DNA of 64,000 nucleotides from Terriglobales bacterium (GCA_035651995.1 DASRER010000002.1:1-64000), one strand, 5' to 3'; shown: positions 35,229-43,860, counted from the first letter of the stretch. Notes: a model not told the origin generated them from the sequence alone. Made by a program: numbers and translations.

Positions 35229-36602
35229 TTACCCGCCACCCCCGGCGACCTTCTCGACGATCCCGATGCACTCCTCGAGAATGTCGAGCGCGATATCGGC
35301 CTGTTCAGCCGTCACGACGAGCGGCGGCGCGATGCGGATCGTGTTTGGCCCGGCGCCGAGGAAGAGGGCGCCGCGCTCGAACGCCAGATCGACAATCTTG
35401 TCGCGCTCGTCGCCGGCGCGCGTTTTCGTCTGCTGGTCTTTGACGATCTCCACGCCGATCATCAGCCCCAGGCCGCGCACGTCGCCAACCATCGGATGCT
35501 TCGCCGGCCACTGCCGCAGGCGCCGCATGATGTGCTCGCCGACTGCACGCGCATTGTCCTTGCCTTCGCGCTCCAGCACATCGAGCGTGGCCAGCGCCGC
35601 CGCGATGCACACCGGATTGCCGCCAAAAGTGGACGCGTGCGATCCCGGCACCCAGTCCATGATGTCGGCACGTGTGAGCGTCACGCCGAGCGGCATGCCG
35701 CTGGCGATGCCCTTGGCGATGGTCACAATGTCGGGCTCCACGCCGGCGTGCTGGATGGCCCACCATTTGCCGGTGCGTCCCGCGCCGGACTGCACTTCGT
35801 CGGCGACGAGCAGAATGCCGTTCTCGGTGCAGATGCGGCGCAAGTCCCGCAGAAACTGCGGCGGCGCGGGCAGGTATCCGCCTTCGCCCTGGATGGGCTC
35901 GACGAAAATTGCGGCAACTTCCTCCGGCGGCAGCGACGTCTTGAACAGTTTCTCTTCGATGAAGCGTGCGCAATCCACCGCGTACTGCGTGGCATCGCTG
36001 CCTGCGGGCCGGCGATACACATCCGGATATGGAACGTGCGTCACGCCCGGCACCAGCGGAGCGAAGCGGCGGCGCTGCTGCGGCTTCGACGCGGTCAAAG
36101 AGAGTGAGCCCATCGTCCGTCCGTGAAACGCGCCGTAGAACGCGATCACCTGCTGGCGTTTCGTGTGATAGCGCGCCAGCTTGAACGCGGCTTCGATCGC
36201 CTCCGTGCCCGAGTTCCCGTAGTACACCTTGTGCGGTCCGGGCATGGGCGCGATCGCCGAAAGGCGCTCGGCCAGCGTGACCATGTTCTCGTAGTAGAAG
36301 TCGGTGCCCGACATGTGGATCAGTTCACCCGCCTGCTTCTGGATGGCGGCGACCACGTCAGGATGGCAATGTCCGGTCGAGACGACGGCAATGCCCGCGG
36401 AAAAATCGAGGAACTGGTTGCCGTCCACGTCTTCCACCACCACGCCGCGGCCGCGCTTCACCACCAATGGATACGAGCGCGTATATGAAGGCGAAATGTA
36501 TTTCGTGTCGCCGTCAAGAATGCGGCGGGCGTTCGGTCCGGGCAGCGGCGTGCGAATGCTGGGCGCCGTGGCCGGCGGCATGGTGTTCAGCTTGGTTGCC
36601 AT
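35229..36602 (-). CDS. Class III PLP aminotransferase (acetylornithine / 4-aminobutyrate aminotransferase type)
   Basis: This 457-aa PLP enzyme has the class III signature: YGNSGTEAIEAAFKLAR (phosphate loop), FYGAFHGRTMGSLSLT, the cofactor Asp in LLVADEVQSGAGRTGK, and the Schiff-base lysine in TIAKGIASGMPLG. The N-terminal DVDGNQFLDFSAGIAV is also typical. It is longer than ArgD (about 400) and closer to GabT or to acetylornithine aminotransferase-like enzymes that act on lysine or ornithine; the substrate is not decidable. It is upstream of the MOSC remnant and yraN on the same strand. Confidence 0.85.
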   Translation of the reverse strand: MATKLNTMPPATAPSIRTPLPGPNARRILDGDTKYISPSYTRSYPLVVKRGRGVVVEDVDGNQFLDFSAGIAVVSTGHCHPDVVAAIQKQAGELIHMSGTDFYYENMVTLAERLSAIAPMPGPHKVYYGNSGTEAIEAAFKLARYHTKRQQVIAFYGAFHGRTMGSLSLTASKPQQRRRFAPLVPGVTHVPYPDVYRRPAGSDATQYAVDCARFIEEKLFKTSLPPEEVAAIFVEPIQGEGGYLPAPPQFLRDLRRICTENGILLVADEVQSGAGRTGKWWAIQHAGVEPDIVTIAKGIASGMPLGVTLTRADIMDWVPGSHASTFGGNPVCIAAALATLDVLEREGKDNARAVGEHIMRRLRQWPAKHPMVGDVRGLGLMIGVEIVKDQQTKTRAGDERDKIVDLAFERGALFLGAGPNTIRIAPPLVVTAEQADIALDILEECIGIVEKVAGGGG

Positions 36603-36689
36603 GTTTTTTCTCCTGGGTCGGTTGTGCGCTGGGCGCGTGGAAGTCCGGCCCCGTCAGGCGGGACCGCCGATTGCGCAGGGAGAAAGGAA

Positions 36690-36830
36690 CTAGTCGCCGG
36701 CGAAGAGATTGGGACGCGAACGCGAAGGCAGCAGATGCGCCCACACACGGGGACGCGCACGCATCAGTTCGCGCAGGTTGCGGGCCTTGCGGAATGAAGA
36801 TACAGCCGACTTGGCCGAGTGAAGGTGCAT
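36690..36830 (-). CDS. Possible small protein (46 aa) upstream of the aminotransferase
   Basis: ATG 36830 opens a 46-codon frame rich in Arg, Ser and Leu (starts MHLHSAKSAVSSFRKARN, ends RPNLFAGD). It follows a perfect minus-strand TATAAT at 36879-36874, and the codons are typical of the window. There is no Shine-Dalgarno. It may be a genuine small basic protein, a leader of the aminotransferase mRNA, or a chance frame in the 36603-37037 gap. Confidence 0.3.
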   Translation of the reverse strand: MHLHSAKSAVSSFRKARNLRELMRARPRVWAHLLPSRSRPNLFAGD

Positions 36831-36873
36831 GCGCGCGCTAGGGCAGCGTTTCACTCCCGGAAATCCTGCCCTT

Positions 36874-36899
36874 ATTATAGCGCCGCTTGCCACCAGCCA
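36874..36899 (-). promoter_or_regulatory. Predicted promoter for the aminotransferase transcript
   Basis: On the minus strand TATAAT (36879-36874) matches the -10 consensus at all six positions; TTGGCT lies about 15 nt upstream as a weak -35. Transcription would begin near 36866 and run through the small frame at 36690-36830 into the aminotransferase. Confidence 0.45.
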
Positions 36900-36959
36900 A
36901 TCCCCGCCGGGAGTGACCTCCCGAGCACCTCGGTTTGATGCATCGCTGCGAATAGCGCC

Positions 36960-36984
36960 CATGCATAAACCTCATTTATGCATG
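36960..36984. promoter_or_regulatory. AT-rich perfect palindrome upstream of the EamA transporter
   Basis: CATGCATAAA and TTTATGCATG form a perfect 10-bp inverted repeat around CCTCA, 53 nt before the EamA start and divergent to the aminotransferase promoter. A second imperfect palindrome, GGGGAATTTTCC, follows at 36987-36998. The size and symmetry suit a dimeric repressor such as MarR, TetR or LysR; no such regulator is adjacent. Confidence 0.5.
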
Positions 36985-37037
36985 ATGGGGAATTTTCCAA
37001 ATCGGGTGCGGTTCAGTGGATTTTTTGAGCCGCAGCG

Positions 37038-38063
37038 ATGAGCACTGAGTCTGATATGTATTCCTTCTGGCCCATGAGCAGCGCCCGATCCAATTCGTCA
37101 GGCTCGCCGCACCCCTCGGCGACGCGCGTCTGCATCGCCTTCACGATGGTGTACGTGCTCTGGGGCTCGACGTATCTCGGGATCCGCGTTGCCGTCGAGC
37201 ACATTGCGCCGCTCATGGTCGGCGCATCGCGCTTTCTTGCTTCAGGACTGATCATGCTGGCCGCATGCGCCCTGGTGGGGCGCTCGCTGCGGATCACGCG
37301 CAACGAAGCCGTGCGGCTCGCCGTCATCGGCGTGCTGCTGCTCACCGGCGGCAACGTGATGGTCGCGTGGTCGGAGCAGTACGTTTCCAGCGGACTCACG
37401 GCACTGATCGTTGCGTCCGTGCCGCTGTGGGTGATGGTGATCAATTCAGTCATGCCAGGCGGCGACCGATTGTCGCCGAAAGGCGTCGCCGGGCTGGCGC
37501 TCGGCATCGCGGGAATGGTGGTCTTGCTGTGGCCGCGGATCACCGGCGCCGGAGGGCTCGCGCGCGGCGAGCTCGCCGGTTCCGCCGGACTTGTGTTCGC
37601 GTCGGCGAGCTGGGCGCTGGGCTCCGTCCTCTCGCGGCGCTGGCAGCTGCCCGTGCATGCTTTCGTCGCCACCGCCTGGGAAATGACCTTCGCCGGCGCC
37701 TTCAACCTGCTGCTCGCGCTGGCCTTCGGCCAGCAGCATCGCACCGAGGTGACGATGCGCGGCTCCTTGGCCATCGCCTATCTGGTCGTTTTCGGCTCGC
37801 TGCTCGGGCTCACAGCCTACGTTTGGCTGCTGGAGCACGTGCCCACGCAAAAGGTTGCCACCTACGCGTACGTCAATCCGGTCGTCGCCGTATTCCTCGG
37901 CTGGCTCGTCCTGAATGAAACGGTTGACCGTTACGTGATAGCGGGCACGATCGTGATCGTGGCGGCGGTGGCGTTGGTCACCACAGCACGCGTGAAGCCC
38001 GCGCGCGAAGCGGGACCGGCGATGGCAACCAGAGAACTGACGGCGGAAACCGGCGCGGACTAA
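37038..38063 (+). CDS. EamA/DMT-family inner-membrane transporter (YedA-like)
   Basis: This 341-aa protein has ten predicted helices in two EamA repeats (about 25-160 and 175-310). Family motifs include YVLWGSTYLGIRVAVE, ASRFLASGLIMLAA, GERLSP-like GGDRLSPKGVAGLAL, and the helix-10 block ATYAYVNPVVAVFLGWL. DMT transporters of this type export amino acids or small metabolites. ATG 37038 is used; ATG 37074 is an equally poor-SD alternative that would shorten a polar N-terminus. Confidence 0.85.
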   Translation: MSTESDMYSFWPMSSARSNSSGSPHPSATRVCIAFTMVYVLWGSTYLGIRVAVEHIAPLMVGASRFLASGLIMLAACALVGRSLRITRNEAVRLAVIGVLLLTGGNVMVAWSEQYVSSGLTALIVASVPLWVMVINSVMPGGDRLSPKGVAGLALGIAGMVVLLWPRITGAGGLARGELAGSAGLVFASASWALGSVLSRRWQLPVHAFVATAWEMTFAGAFNLLLALAFGQQHRTEVTMRGSLAIAYLVVFGSLLGLTAYVWLLEHVPTQKVATYAYVNPVVAVFLGWLVLNETVDRYVIAGTIVIVAAVALVTTARVKPAREAGPAMATRELTAETGAD

Positions 38064-38115
38064 CCACCTGCCCGGACAGCGGAACTGGGGGCGAGTTATC
38101 TCGATTTCGGAGGGG

Positions 38116-38132
38116 CGCGGCTTCCAGCCGCG
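38116..38132. repeat. GC-rich REP-like hairpin
   Basis: CGCGGCT-TCC-AGCCGCG is a perfect 7-bp stem with a 3-nt loop in the 38064-38309 gap, preceded by GGGG and followed by GCCTTTCGTCCC. A related unit (GCGCGGCTCAGTCGTGCCGCG) lies at 44188-44208. These look like members of a dispersed palindromic repeat family. No gene is visible in the gap. Confidence 0.4.
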
Positions 38133-38309
38133 GCCTTTCGTCCCACCCAACGGGAGGGCTCTAGCCCCGGAGGTATTCAGCCGCGCCGAGTACGTTTGCG
38201 GCCAGAGTCGATCGCGAATCACAAAACCGAAGGCGGCGGATGAGAGGCGCGCCTTTCCGGGAACACGTCCCGATGTCAGCGTTGATCCGCGTCCATCGGC
38301 TGCAGAAAT

Positions 38310-39797
38310 TCATTTCCTCCTCCACCGCACCCCGTCCTTCGTGTTCTCCAGCACGACTCCCGCGTCGGCGAGCTGATTGCGGAGCGCATCGCTCTGTGCG
38401 AAGTTGCGCGCCTTGCGCGCGGCGACGTGCTCGGCAACCATGCGCTCGACCTCCGCGTCGCTGATGCCGGCCGAACGCGCGACCTGCGCCGCCGCGCCGG
38501 TGATCTTGTCTTCCCTGCCCTCGGACTTGGCCCATTCCACGGCGCGGCGGACTTTTTCGGCATCGTGGTCCTGCATGACGTTAAAGATCTCGTCGAAGCG
38601 CTTCAGCACGCCGAGCAACGGCGCCACATCGTCTTTCTTCAGCTCGCCGCGATCGGCAGCGGCGTTCGCCTGGCGCACCATTTCGAAGACGGCGGCAAGG
38701 AACTGCGCCGTGTTCAGGTCGTCTTCGAGCGCCGCGCGCATCGCCAACGTCGTTGCCGCTGCAAGCTCCGCGATTTGCGGATTGCTTCCCGGAGCAAGCT
38801 GCGCCGTCTCCAGCCGCAGCTTGAAGTTGCGCAGGCGCTCTACCGACTGCGCCGCCTGCTTCAGCCCGTCGAAGGTGAAGTTGAGCTGAGTGCGGTACGG
38901 CAGCGACGCCAGCAGATAGCGGATGGACGACGGCTTGTGTCCGAGCAGCAGCAAATCGCGCAGCGTATAGAAGTTGCCGAGGCTCTTCGACATCTTCTCG
39001 CCTTCCACCAGCAAAAACCGCACGTGGAACCAGAAGCGCGCGAACGTTTTCCCGCTGAGTGACTCCGACTGCGCGATTTCGTTCTCGTGATGCGGGAAGA
39101 TAAGGTCTTCCCCGCCCGCGTGCAGGTCGAAGCTCTCGCCCAGGTACTTCATGGCCATGGTCGAGCACTCGATGTGCCAGCCCGGCCGCCCCGCCCCGAT
39201 GGGCATCTCCCAGAAGGCTTCGCCCGGCTTGGGCGATTTCCAGAGCGCGAAGTCGCGCGCGTTGTCTTTCTCGTACTCGTCCACATCAACGCGCGCGCCG
39301 TTTTCTATTCCGGAAAAATCCTTGCGGGAGAGGCGGCCATACGCTGGAAACTTCGCGATGCGGAAGTAGTACGAACCGTCGTCCGTGCGATACGCGTAGC
39401 CGCGTTTCGTCAGCGCGGCGATGAACTCACTCATCTCCGCCAGATGTTCGGTGGCGCGCACCAGCTTCTCCGGAGGCTCGATGGAGAGCGTGTCCATGTC
39501 CTCCAGGAACGCCTTCTCGTAGCGCCCGGTGTAATCGCGGATGCTTTTACCTTCGCGGGCGGCGTTTCGGATGATCTTGTCGTCCACGTCGGTAATGTTC
39601 ATCACGTGGCGCAGCTCGAAGCCCGACTGCCGCAGGCCGCGGCGCAGCACATCAATCGCAACGAACGTGCGGAAGTTCCCGATGTGGCCGTAGTCGTACA
39701 CCGTGGGCCCGCAGGCGTACATGCGGACCGTGTTGTCGGCGGCCGGCGCGAACTCTTCGACCGTGCCGCTGAGCGTGTTGTACAGGCGCAACGCCAT
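38310..39797 (-). CDS. cysS: Cysteinyl-tRNA synthetase
   Basis: This 495-aa class Ia synthetase charges tRNA-Cys. It starts LRLYNTLSGTVEEF and has the zinc-binding Cys in MYACGPTVYDYGHIGN, whose GHIGN is the HIGH motif, then ITDVDDKIIRNA. The zinc-site block GRPGWHIECSTM, the HHENEIAQSES motif and the KMSKSLGN signature near residue 270 follow. The C-terminal anticodon-binding helices include RDALRNQLADAGVVLEDT-like residues. The length matches the family. Only 64 nt separate it from pgsA on the same strand. Confidence 0.95.
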   Translation of the reverse strand: MALRLYNTLSGTVEEFAPAADNTVRMYACGPTVYDYGHIGNFRTFVAIDVLRRGLRQSGFELRHVMNITDVDDKIIRNAAREGKSIRDYTGRYEKAFLEDMDTLSIEPPEKLVRATEHLAEMSEFIAALTKRGYAYRTDDGSYYFRIAKFPAYGRLSRKDFSGIENGARVDVDEYEKDNARDFALWKSPKPGEAFWEMPIGAGRPGWHIECSTMAMKYLGESFDLHAGGEDLIFPHHENEIAQSESLSGKTFARFWFHVRFLLVEGEKMSKSLGNFYTLRDLLLLGHKPSSIRYLLASLPYRTQLNFTFDGLKQAAQSVERLRNFKLRLETAQLAPGSNPQIAELAAATTLAMRAALEDDLNTAQFLAAVFEMVRQANAAADRGELKKDDVAPLLGVLKRFDEIFNVMQDHDAEKVRRAVEWAKSEGREDKITGAAAQVARSAGISDAEVERMVAEHVAARKARNFAQSDALRNQLADAGVVLENTKDGVRWRRK

Positions 39798-39861
39798 GCT
39801 GTGAGTTGAATTTTCGATTGTAGGGGCGTGTGAAGAAGGTGGTCAATCGCCGGCCCTCCCG

Positions 39862-40446
39862 TCAATCGCCGGCCGCCGCGCTCTGCCGCTCGCGCACCCG
39901 CGTTCCGATCATCCACGCGTAATGCATTCCCGAAAGAATGGCGAGCGCGATTGTGCTCCACAGCCCGACGCGGCGCGTGTAGAAGAGCCACGGTTGCGGA
40001 TACACGTCGTAGAGCAGCACGACCAGCAGCGTGGCGATCTGCACGCCCGTGTTCACCTTCCCAAACAGGGTCGGCCGGAAGTCGCGAAAGCCTACGGTGG
40101 CGAACAGAACGCCGGCGATGATCACGATGAAAACATCGCGAGTGAACACCCACACCGTCACCCGCCAGGGAATCTTGTGAACGGCCGATAGCACGATGAA
40201 CAGCGTGGAAAGCAGCAGCTTGTCGGCAATTGGGTCCAGATACTGCCCGAGCACCGTTCGCTGGTGAAGGAGGCGCGCCAGCAGCCCGTCGAGCAGGTCG
40301 CTCAGCGCCGCCAGGATGAAGATGATGAGCGCCTTGCCGTAGTGCTGGTCCAGGATCGCTCCGGCGGCGAAGGGCACGAAGGCGAGCCGCAGCAGCGTGA
40401 ACTGGTTCGGCACGGTGAAGAACTGCCGCAGAAATTTGCGGATCAC
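39862..40446 (-). CDS. pgsA: CDP-diacylglycerol-glycerol-3-phosphate 3-phosphatidyltransferase
   Basis: This 194-aa membrane enzyme makes phosphatidylglycerol phosphate. The CDP-alcohol phosphatidyltransferase motif is complete: D50-x2-D53-G54-x2-A57-R58-x8-G67-x3-D71-x3-D75. Five or six hydrophobic helices are present, and the N-terminus PNQFTLLRLAFVP is typical of PgsA. It overlaps the upstream gene at 40443 by four nt, so the two are coupled. Confidence 0.92.
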   Translation of the reverse strand: MIRKFLRQFFTVPNQFTLLRLAFVPFAAGAILDQHYGKALIIFILAALSDLLDGLLARLLHQRTVLGQYLDPIADKLLLSTLFIVLSAVHKIPWRVTVWVFTRDVFIVIIAGVLFATVGFRDFRPTLFGKVNTGVQIATLLVVLLYDVYPQPWLFYTRRVGLWSTIALAILSGMHYAWMIGTRVRERQSAAAGD

Positions 40447-40847
40447 GCGCGCGTCCCCGCTCGGCGAGGCGCCGCGTCCGCTCCGCGGACGGAGACGCCA
40501 AACAGCGATTGCAGATCGCGCTCGGTGGCCGACTCCAGCCGCTGGCGCACGCTGGGCAGTCCGGCCGCTCCCTTGTCCAGGTCAATCCGCTCCACGCGGT
40601 GCATGGGGAAAAACACGGTTGCGGGGATAGCGGGCTCGCCTGCGCGCAGCGCGCGAACGAAATCGTCAATCGAATTCAGGTCCAGGCCAGTCACGCTCAC
40701 GCCCGCGGCAGCAACCGATCGCACCACACCGAAGAATTTCTCCCGTGGTGACGCCAGGCTCACGATCACCACCGCTCCGTTGCCGAAAACTTCGTCAGAC
40801 GGCGCCGCGGGAGTCACCCCGGGGCGCTCTTCCGCGGCTGCTCCCAT
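40443..40847 (-). CDS. Small conserved-looking protein of unknown function coupled to pgsA
   Basis: From ATG 40847 the product is 134 aa. The core reads GAVVIVSLASPREKFFGVVRS and AGVSVTGLDLNSIDDFVRAL, then FPMHRVERIDLDK. The beta-strand pattern with a small polar turn is reminiscent of Sm/LSm-like or PilZ-like small barrels, but I cannot assign a family. A Pro/Ala-rich N-terminus and an Arg-rich C-terminus flank it. It overlaps pgsA by ATGA, suggesting a shared regulation with phospholipid synthesis. Confidence 0.65.
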   Translation of the reverse strand: MGAAAEERPGVTPAAPSDEVFGNGAVVIVSLASPREKFFGVVRSVAAAGVSVTGLDLNSIDDFVRALRAGEPAIPATVFFPMHRVERIDLDKGAAGLPSVRQRLESATERDLQSLFGVSVRGADAAPRRAGTRA

Positions 40848-40989
40848 GCCGTGATTGTTACTGGCGCGCCAGCGGATTGCAAGGCTGAGGCCAGCTTGTT
40901 GAGAAGGTGTCTGCGAAACATCGCGCAGCCCCGCATCGCTGCTTGGGAGAATCCACCAACACCTGCCCTGCTTCGGGCATCGCGGCCAA

Positions 40990-41125
40990 ATTGGCACGAC
41001 TCCAACGATTCAAGGTCCCGGAAGGTATCCCCGACGACAAAGTGCTGTTCCTGTCCGACATCTTCCCCACCGGATGCTTCGCGGCTGAAAACCGCACATC
41101 ACGCCGGGCGACACGTTCGGGCGTC
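40990..41125 (+). pseudogene. Relic of a zinc-dependent alcohol/formaldehyde dehydrogenase
   Basis: The plus strand reads RFKVPEGIPDDKVLFLSD then IFPTGCFAAEN (to about 41091) and, after a one-base shift, PHITPGDTF (41092-41118). This matches the middle of class III zinc alcohol dehydrogenases, where KVPDGIxDxKVLFLSDIFPTGYxAAENCxIxPGDTV is the link between the catalytic and NAD-binding parts. Everything before and after is gone, so about 45 codons survive with a frameshift. It fills most of the recognisable content of the 40848-41208 gap. Confidence 0.6.
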
Positions 41126-41208
41126 CGATTCTTCATCGGGTTGCTTGTCAGAGCGTGAACTCATTCAAGGCGGGAAACAATGAATCAAGAATCCCTGGCT
41201 GGTGGGAA

Positions 41209-41285
41209 TGGTAGGCCCGAATGGACTCGAACCATCGACCTCTTCCGTGTCAAGGAAGCGCTCTAACCAACTGAGCTACGGGCCT
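41209..41285 (-). tRNA. tRNA-Val (GAC anticodon)
   Basis: The minus strand forms a complete cloverleaf: acceptor AGGCCCG/CGGGCCT, D-arm beginning TAGCTCAG, anticodon stem CTTCC/GGAAG around the loop TTGACAC (anticodon GAC, template bases 41249-41251), and T-arm GATGG-TTCGAGT-CCATT. The discriminator base A and CCA are encoded (41212-41209). The total is 77 nt. Confidence 0.95.
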
Positions 41286-41339
41286 ACGCGTATCGTTCGA
41301 TTTTATCGTGCAGCGCGCGAGCGCGGCAAACGGCGGCGA

Positions 41340-43643
41340 TCACGATGCGCTCGCCGCCGCTGCGGCGGCCGATGCCGCTGCCGCAACCTGCGCCGATTTC
41401 AGCCGCCGGTTGGCGTGGACGCGCTTGACGCCGAGCACGAACAGCGTGAACCCGATCAGCAGCGGGATGGCGCCGATCACCGATGCGCCAAACACATTGC
41501 CGAAGGCTTCATCGCCCGCCGCATGCCGCTGGATGAACGTGATCACAATCGCCAGCGAAACAAACGAGCCGAACAGCGCGACGGTGCCGCCGGCGAAGCT
41601 CATCGCCCATCCCAGGCCGGCGCTCGGAGGCTTGTCGGGCGCCTTCACGATGGCCACCAGGTCGGCCGCGCCGAGGGACGCGGCTGCCGCAGCGGCGGAG
41701 TCCTTGGTGATTTGCACCTGCTCGCGGCGCAGGCGGTTCACCAGCTTCACCGTCCACACCGCCTGGCCAGCCAGCACCAGCACAGGAATAAACGTCAGCG
41801 GGCCGATGCTCTTGAGCGCGGCCGCGCGCTCGGCCCCCGTCAGTTTGCCTGCCGCCATCGAGGCCAGCAGCGGCGCATCGTAGATCCAGTGCATCAGCAC
41901 GGGAATGATGTATCCCTTCCACAACAAACCAGCGCGCCGCGGGCTGGAGAAACGCCACTGTCCGACGAAGTACCCCATGATCGCGCCGTCGAACGCATGG
42001 CCCGGCACCGCGGTAACGGCGCGCCAAACGGCGTTCCAGAAGCCGCGGTCGGCAACGTAGGACAAGTTCTCGAAGGTCGCGAAACCGAGCGACGCCACCG
42101 CACCGTACACGATGCCGTCCATCGGTTCGTCGAATTCCTTGTGGCGCGAGCAATAGAACACCACCACCACGAACTTCATCAGCTCTTCCGGAATCGCCGC
42201 GTTGAACAGACCGTCCGCGAAGCCGTACCCGATCGGTGTCTTGAACAGGCGCACCAGCGGCTCCAGCATCCCGTCAATGAACAACACCGGCGGGATGATG
42301 GCGATGCCCAGCGCAAACGTGGCCCACAGCACGCGCGCCGGCTCGGGATACAGGTCGCGCGCGCGGAAATAGCCCAGCAGCAGAAACGAAGGCACCAGCG
42401 CGCAGCTCATGGTGAAGGCGACCAGCATGGGATGCGACCAGTTCCCCGGCAGCAGCCGATGCAGGTCGCGCTCGCCTTCCAGCCGGCTGTAGTGCATCTG
42501 GTAGACCGATACCTTGGGATCTGACTGCACCGCCAGCTTGTATTCCTCCAGCGCGCCGTCAAAGTCGCGCGCCCGCTCCAGCGCCTGTCCCAGGTTGTAG
42601 TGCGCCTTGGCGAGATTGGGCTTCAGTCGAATCGCCTCGCGAAATTCCGCCACGGAAGCATCCTGGTCTCCGGCGGCGCCGCGCTTCTCCAGTGCCAATC
42701 CCAGATCGAGATGGGCGTCGGGATCGCCGGGCTTGAGGCGCAGTGCTTCGCGGAACTCGCGGATGGAGCCCTCGATGTCCTTCTGCTGAAACAGAATTGA
42801 GCCGAGGTTGATGTGACTGCCGGAGTCGGAGGGATCGAGTTCGATCGCCCGCTGATACTCGCTCATCGCGACCTTGGTCTCGCCGCGCTCCCTCAGCGCG
42901 TCGGCCAGGTGCGCATGCGCTTCGCCGCTCTCCGGCTTGATGCGCACGGCTTCGCGGTACTCACGCAGGGCGGCGTCGGGCTGTCCGTTGTTGTCGAGCA
43001 GGATTGCCAGGTTGAAGCGGTTGTCGAGGTCGTCAGGCTTCAGGCGGATCGCCTCGCGATATTCGCGCTCCGAATTTGCCGTATCTCCCTTCGCGCTCAG
43101 CACCCACGCCAGCGCGCCGTGGGCGTCGGCGTCGGAGGGCTTGAGCCGAATGGCTTCTCGGCAGGAGGCGATCGCGTTGTCGAAATCCTTCTTCTCGGCG
43201 TAGGCAATGCCCAGGTTGTAGTGCGCCTTCACCATGTCGGGCTTCAGGCGAAGCGCTTCCTGGTATTCGCGAATGGCGGCGTCGTGGTCTTCCTTCTGGT
43301 TCAGGCACCAGGCCAGGCCGTAGTGGGCGTCGGCAAGGTTCGGATCCAGCCGCAGCGCCTCGCGCTCCTCGCCCATGGCGGCGTCAATGTCGCCCTTCCA
43401 GGAGAGCGCCCAGCCGAGGCCGGCGTGCGCTTCCGCCGACTCAGGCGCGAGACGCACCGCCTCCTGGTATTCGACCAGCGCCTTTTGCCACTCGATCTTC
43501 TGGCGGAACTCCCGGGCGGCGGCCAGGTGCTCTTCGGCGCTGGACTCGCCCGCTGCGGGCTGCTCCTGCGCCGGCAGTGACGCCGACAGGATGAGCAACA
43601 ACGAAATAAGGAGAAAAGGTTGGCGCCGCGGACCGCCACTCAT
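41340..43643 (-). CDS. TPR-repeat protein fused to a PrsW-type membrane protease
   Basis: The 767-aa product has a signal or first helix (FLLISLLLILSASLPAQ) and about eleven TPR repeats over residues 40-400 (unit pattern YxxALRLxPxxxxAHxxLGxAL, spacing 34). A C-terminal PrsW/RseP-regulator-type intramembrane protease domain of six to eight helices follows. PrsW motifs are visible: PEELMKFVVVV, GFATFENLSYV, AVPGHAFDGAIMGYFVG and the final HWIYDAP. PrsW proteases cut membrane anchors such as anti-sigma factors. The TPR array is probably outside the cytoplasm and may present substrate or sense a partner. The start is supported by a promoter 80 nt upstream. Confidence 0.85.
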   Translation of the reverse strand: MSGGPRRQPFLLISLLLILSASLPAQEQPAAGESSAEEHLAAAREFRQKIEWQKALVEYQEAVRLAPESAEAHAGLGWALSWKGDIDAAMGEEREALRLDPNLADAHYGLAWCLNQKEDHDAAIREYQEALRLKPDMVKAHYNLGIAYAEKKDFDNAIASCREAIRLKPSDADAHGALAWVLSAKGDTANSEREYREAIRLKPDDLDNRFNLAILLDNNGQPDAALREYREAVRIKPESGEAHAHLADALRERGETKVAMSEYQRAIELDPSDSGSHINLGSILFQQKDIEGSIREFREALRLKPGDPDAHLDLGLALEKRGAAGDQDASVAEFREAIRLKPNLAKAHYNLGQALERARDFDGALEEYKLAVQSDPKVSVYQMHYSRLEGERDLHRLLPGNWSHPMLVAFTMSCALVPSFLLLGYFRARDLYPEPARVLWATFALGIAIIPPVLFIDGMLEPLVRLFKTPIGYGFADGLFNAAIPEELMKFVVVVFYCSRHKEFDEPMDGIVYGAVASLGFATFENLSYVADRGFWNAVWRAVTAVPGHAFDGAIMGYFVGQWRFSSPRRAGLLWKGYIIPVLMHWIYDAPLLASMAAGKLTGAERAAALKSIGPLTFIPVLVLAGQAVWTVKLVNRLRREQVQITKDSAAAAAASLGAADLVAIVKAPDKPPSAGLGWAMSFAGGTVALFGSFVSLAIVITFIQRHAAGDEAFGNVFGASVIGAIPLLIGFTLFVLGVKRVHANRRLKSAQVAAAASAAAAAASAS

Positions 43644-43731
43644 AGACCCACCTCAAACAGCAATGCGAAAAAGGGCCGGAAAAGCAATCAGCGCGCGGGG
43701 AAACGCCGGTGCAGACGAGGGAGTGGCGCGG

Positions 43732-43760
43732 ATTCTATTACTCCCCGCCACCGCTGGCAA
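43732..43760 (-). promoter_or_regulatory. Predicted sigma-70 promoter for the TPR-PrsW gene
   Basis: On the minus strand TTGCCA (43760-43755) and TAGAAT (43737-43732) each match consensus at five of six positions with exactly 17 nt between them. The start would be near 43725, giving an 80-nt leader. It is the best-formed promoter in the window after the his one. Confidence 0.65.
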
Positions 43761-43860
43761 TCGGGGAATGCAATGAGACCTGCGGTACATGACGGCTTCC
43801 TGCCGAGACGCTCTCGCTCCTTTTTTTGGAAGTAAAATGGTTTGTTTCTGCGAGGCGGTC

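Noticed and set aside
36690-36962. The full 90-codon version of the small frame upstream of the aminotransferase
   Set aside because: The longer start lies upstream of the TATAAT box, so it would not be on the predicted transcript; only the 46-codon form is kept as possible.
41209-41339. An integrated element or attachment site at tRNA-Val
   Set aside because: No second copy of the tRNA 3' end and no integrase gene is seen in the window, although a gene relic lies next to it.
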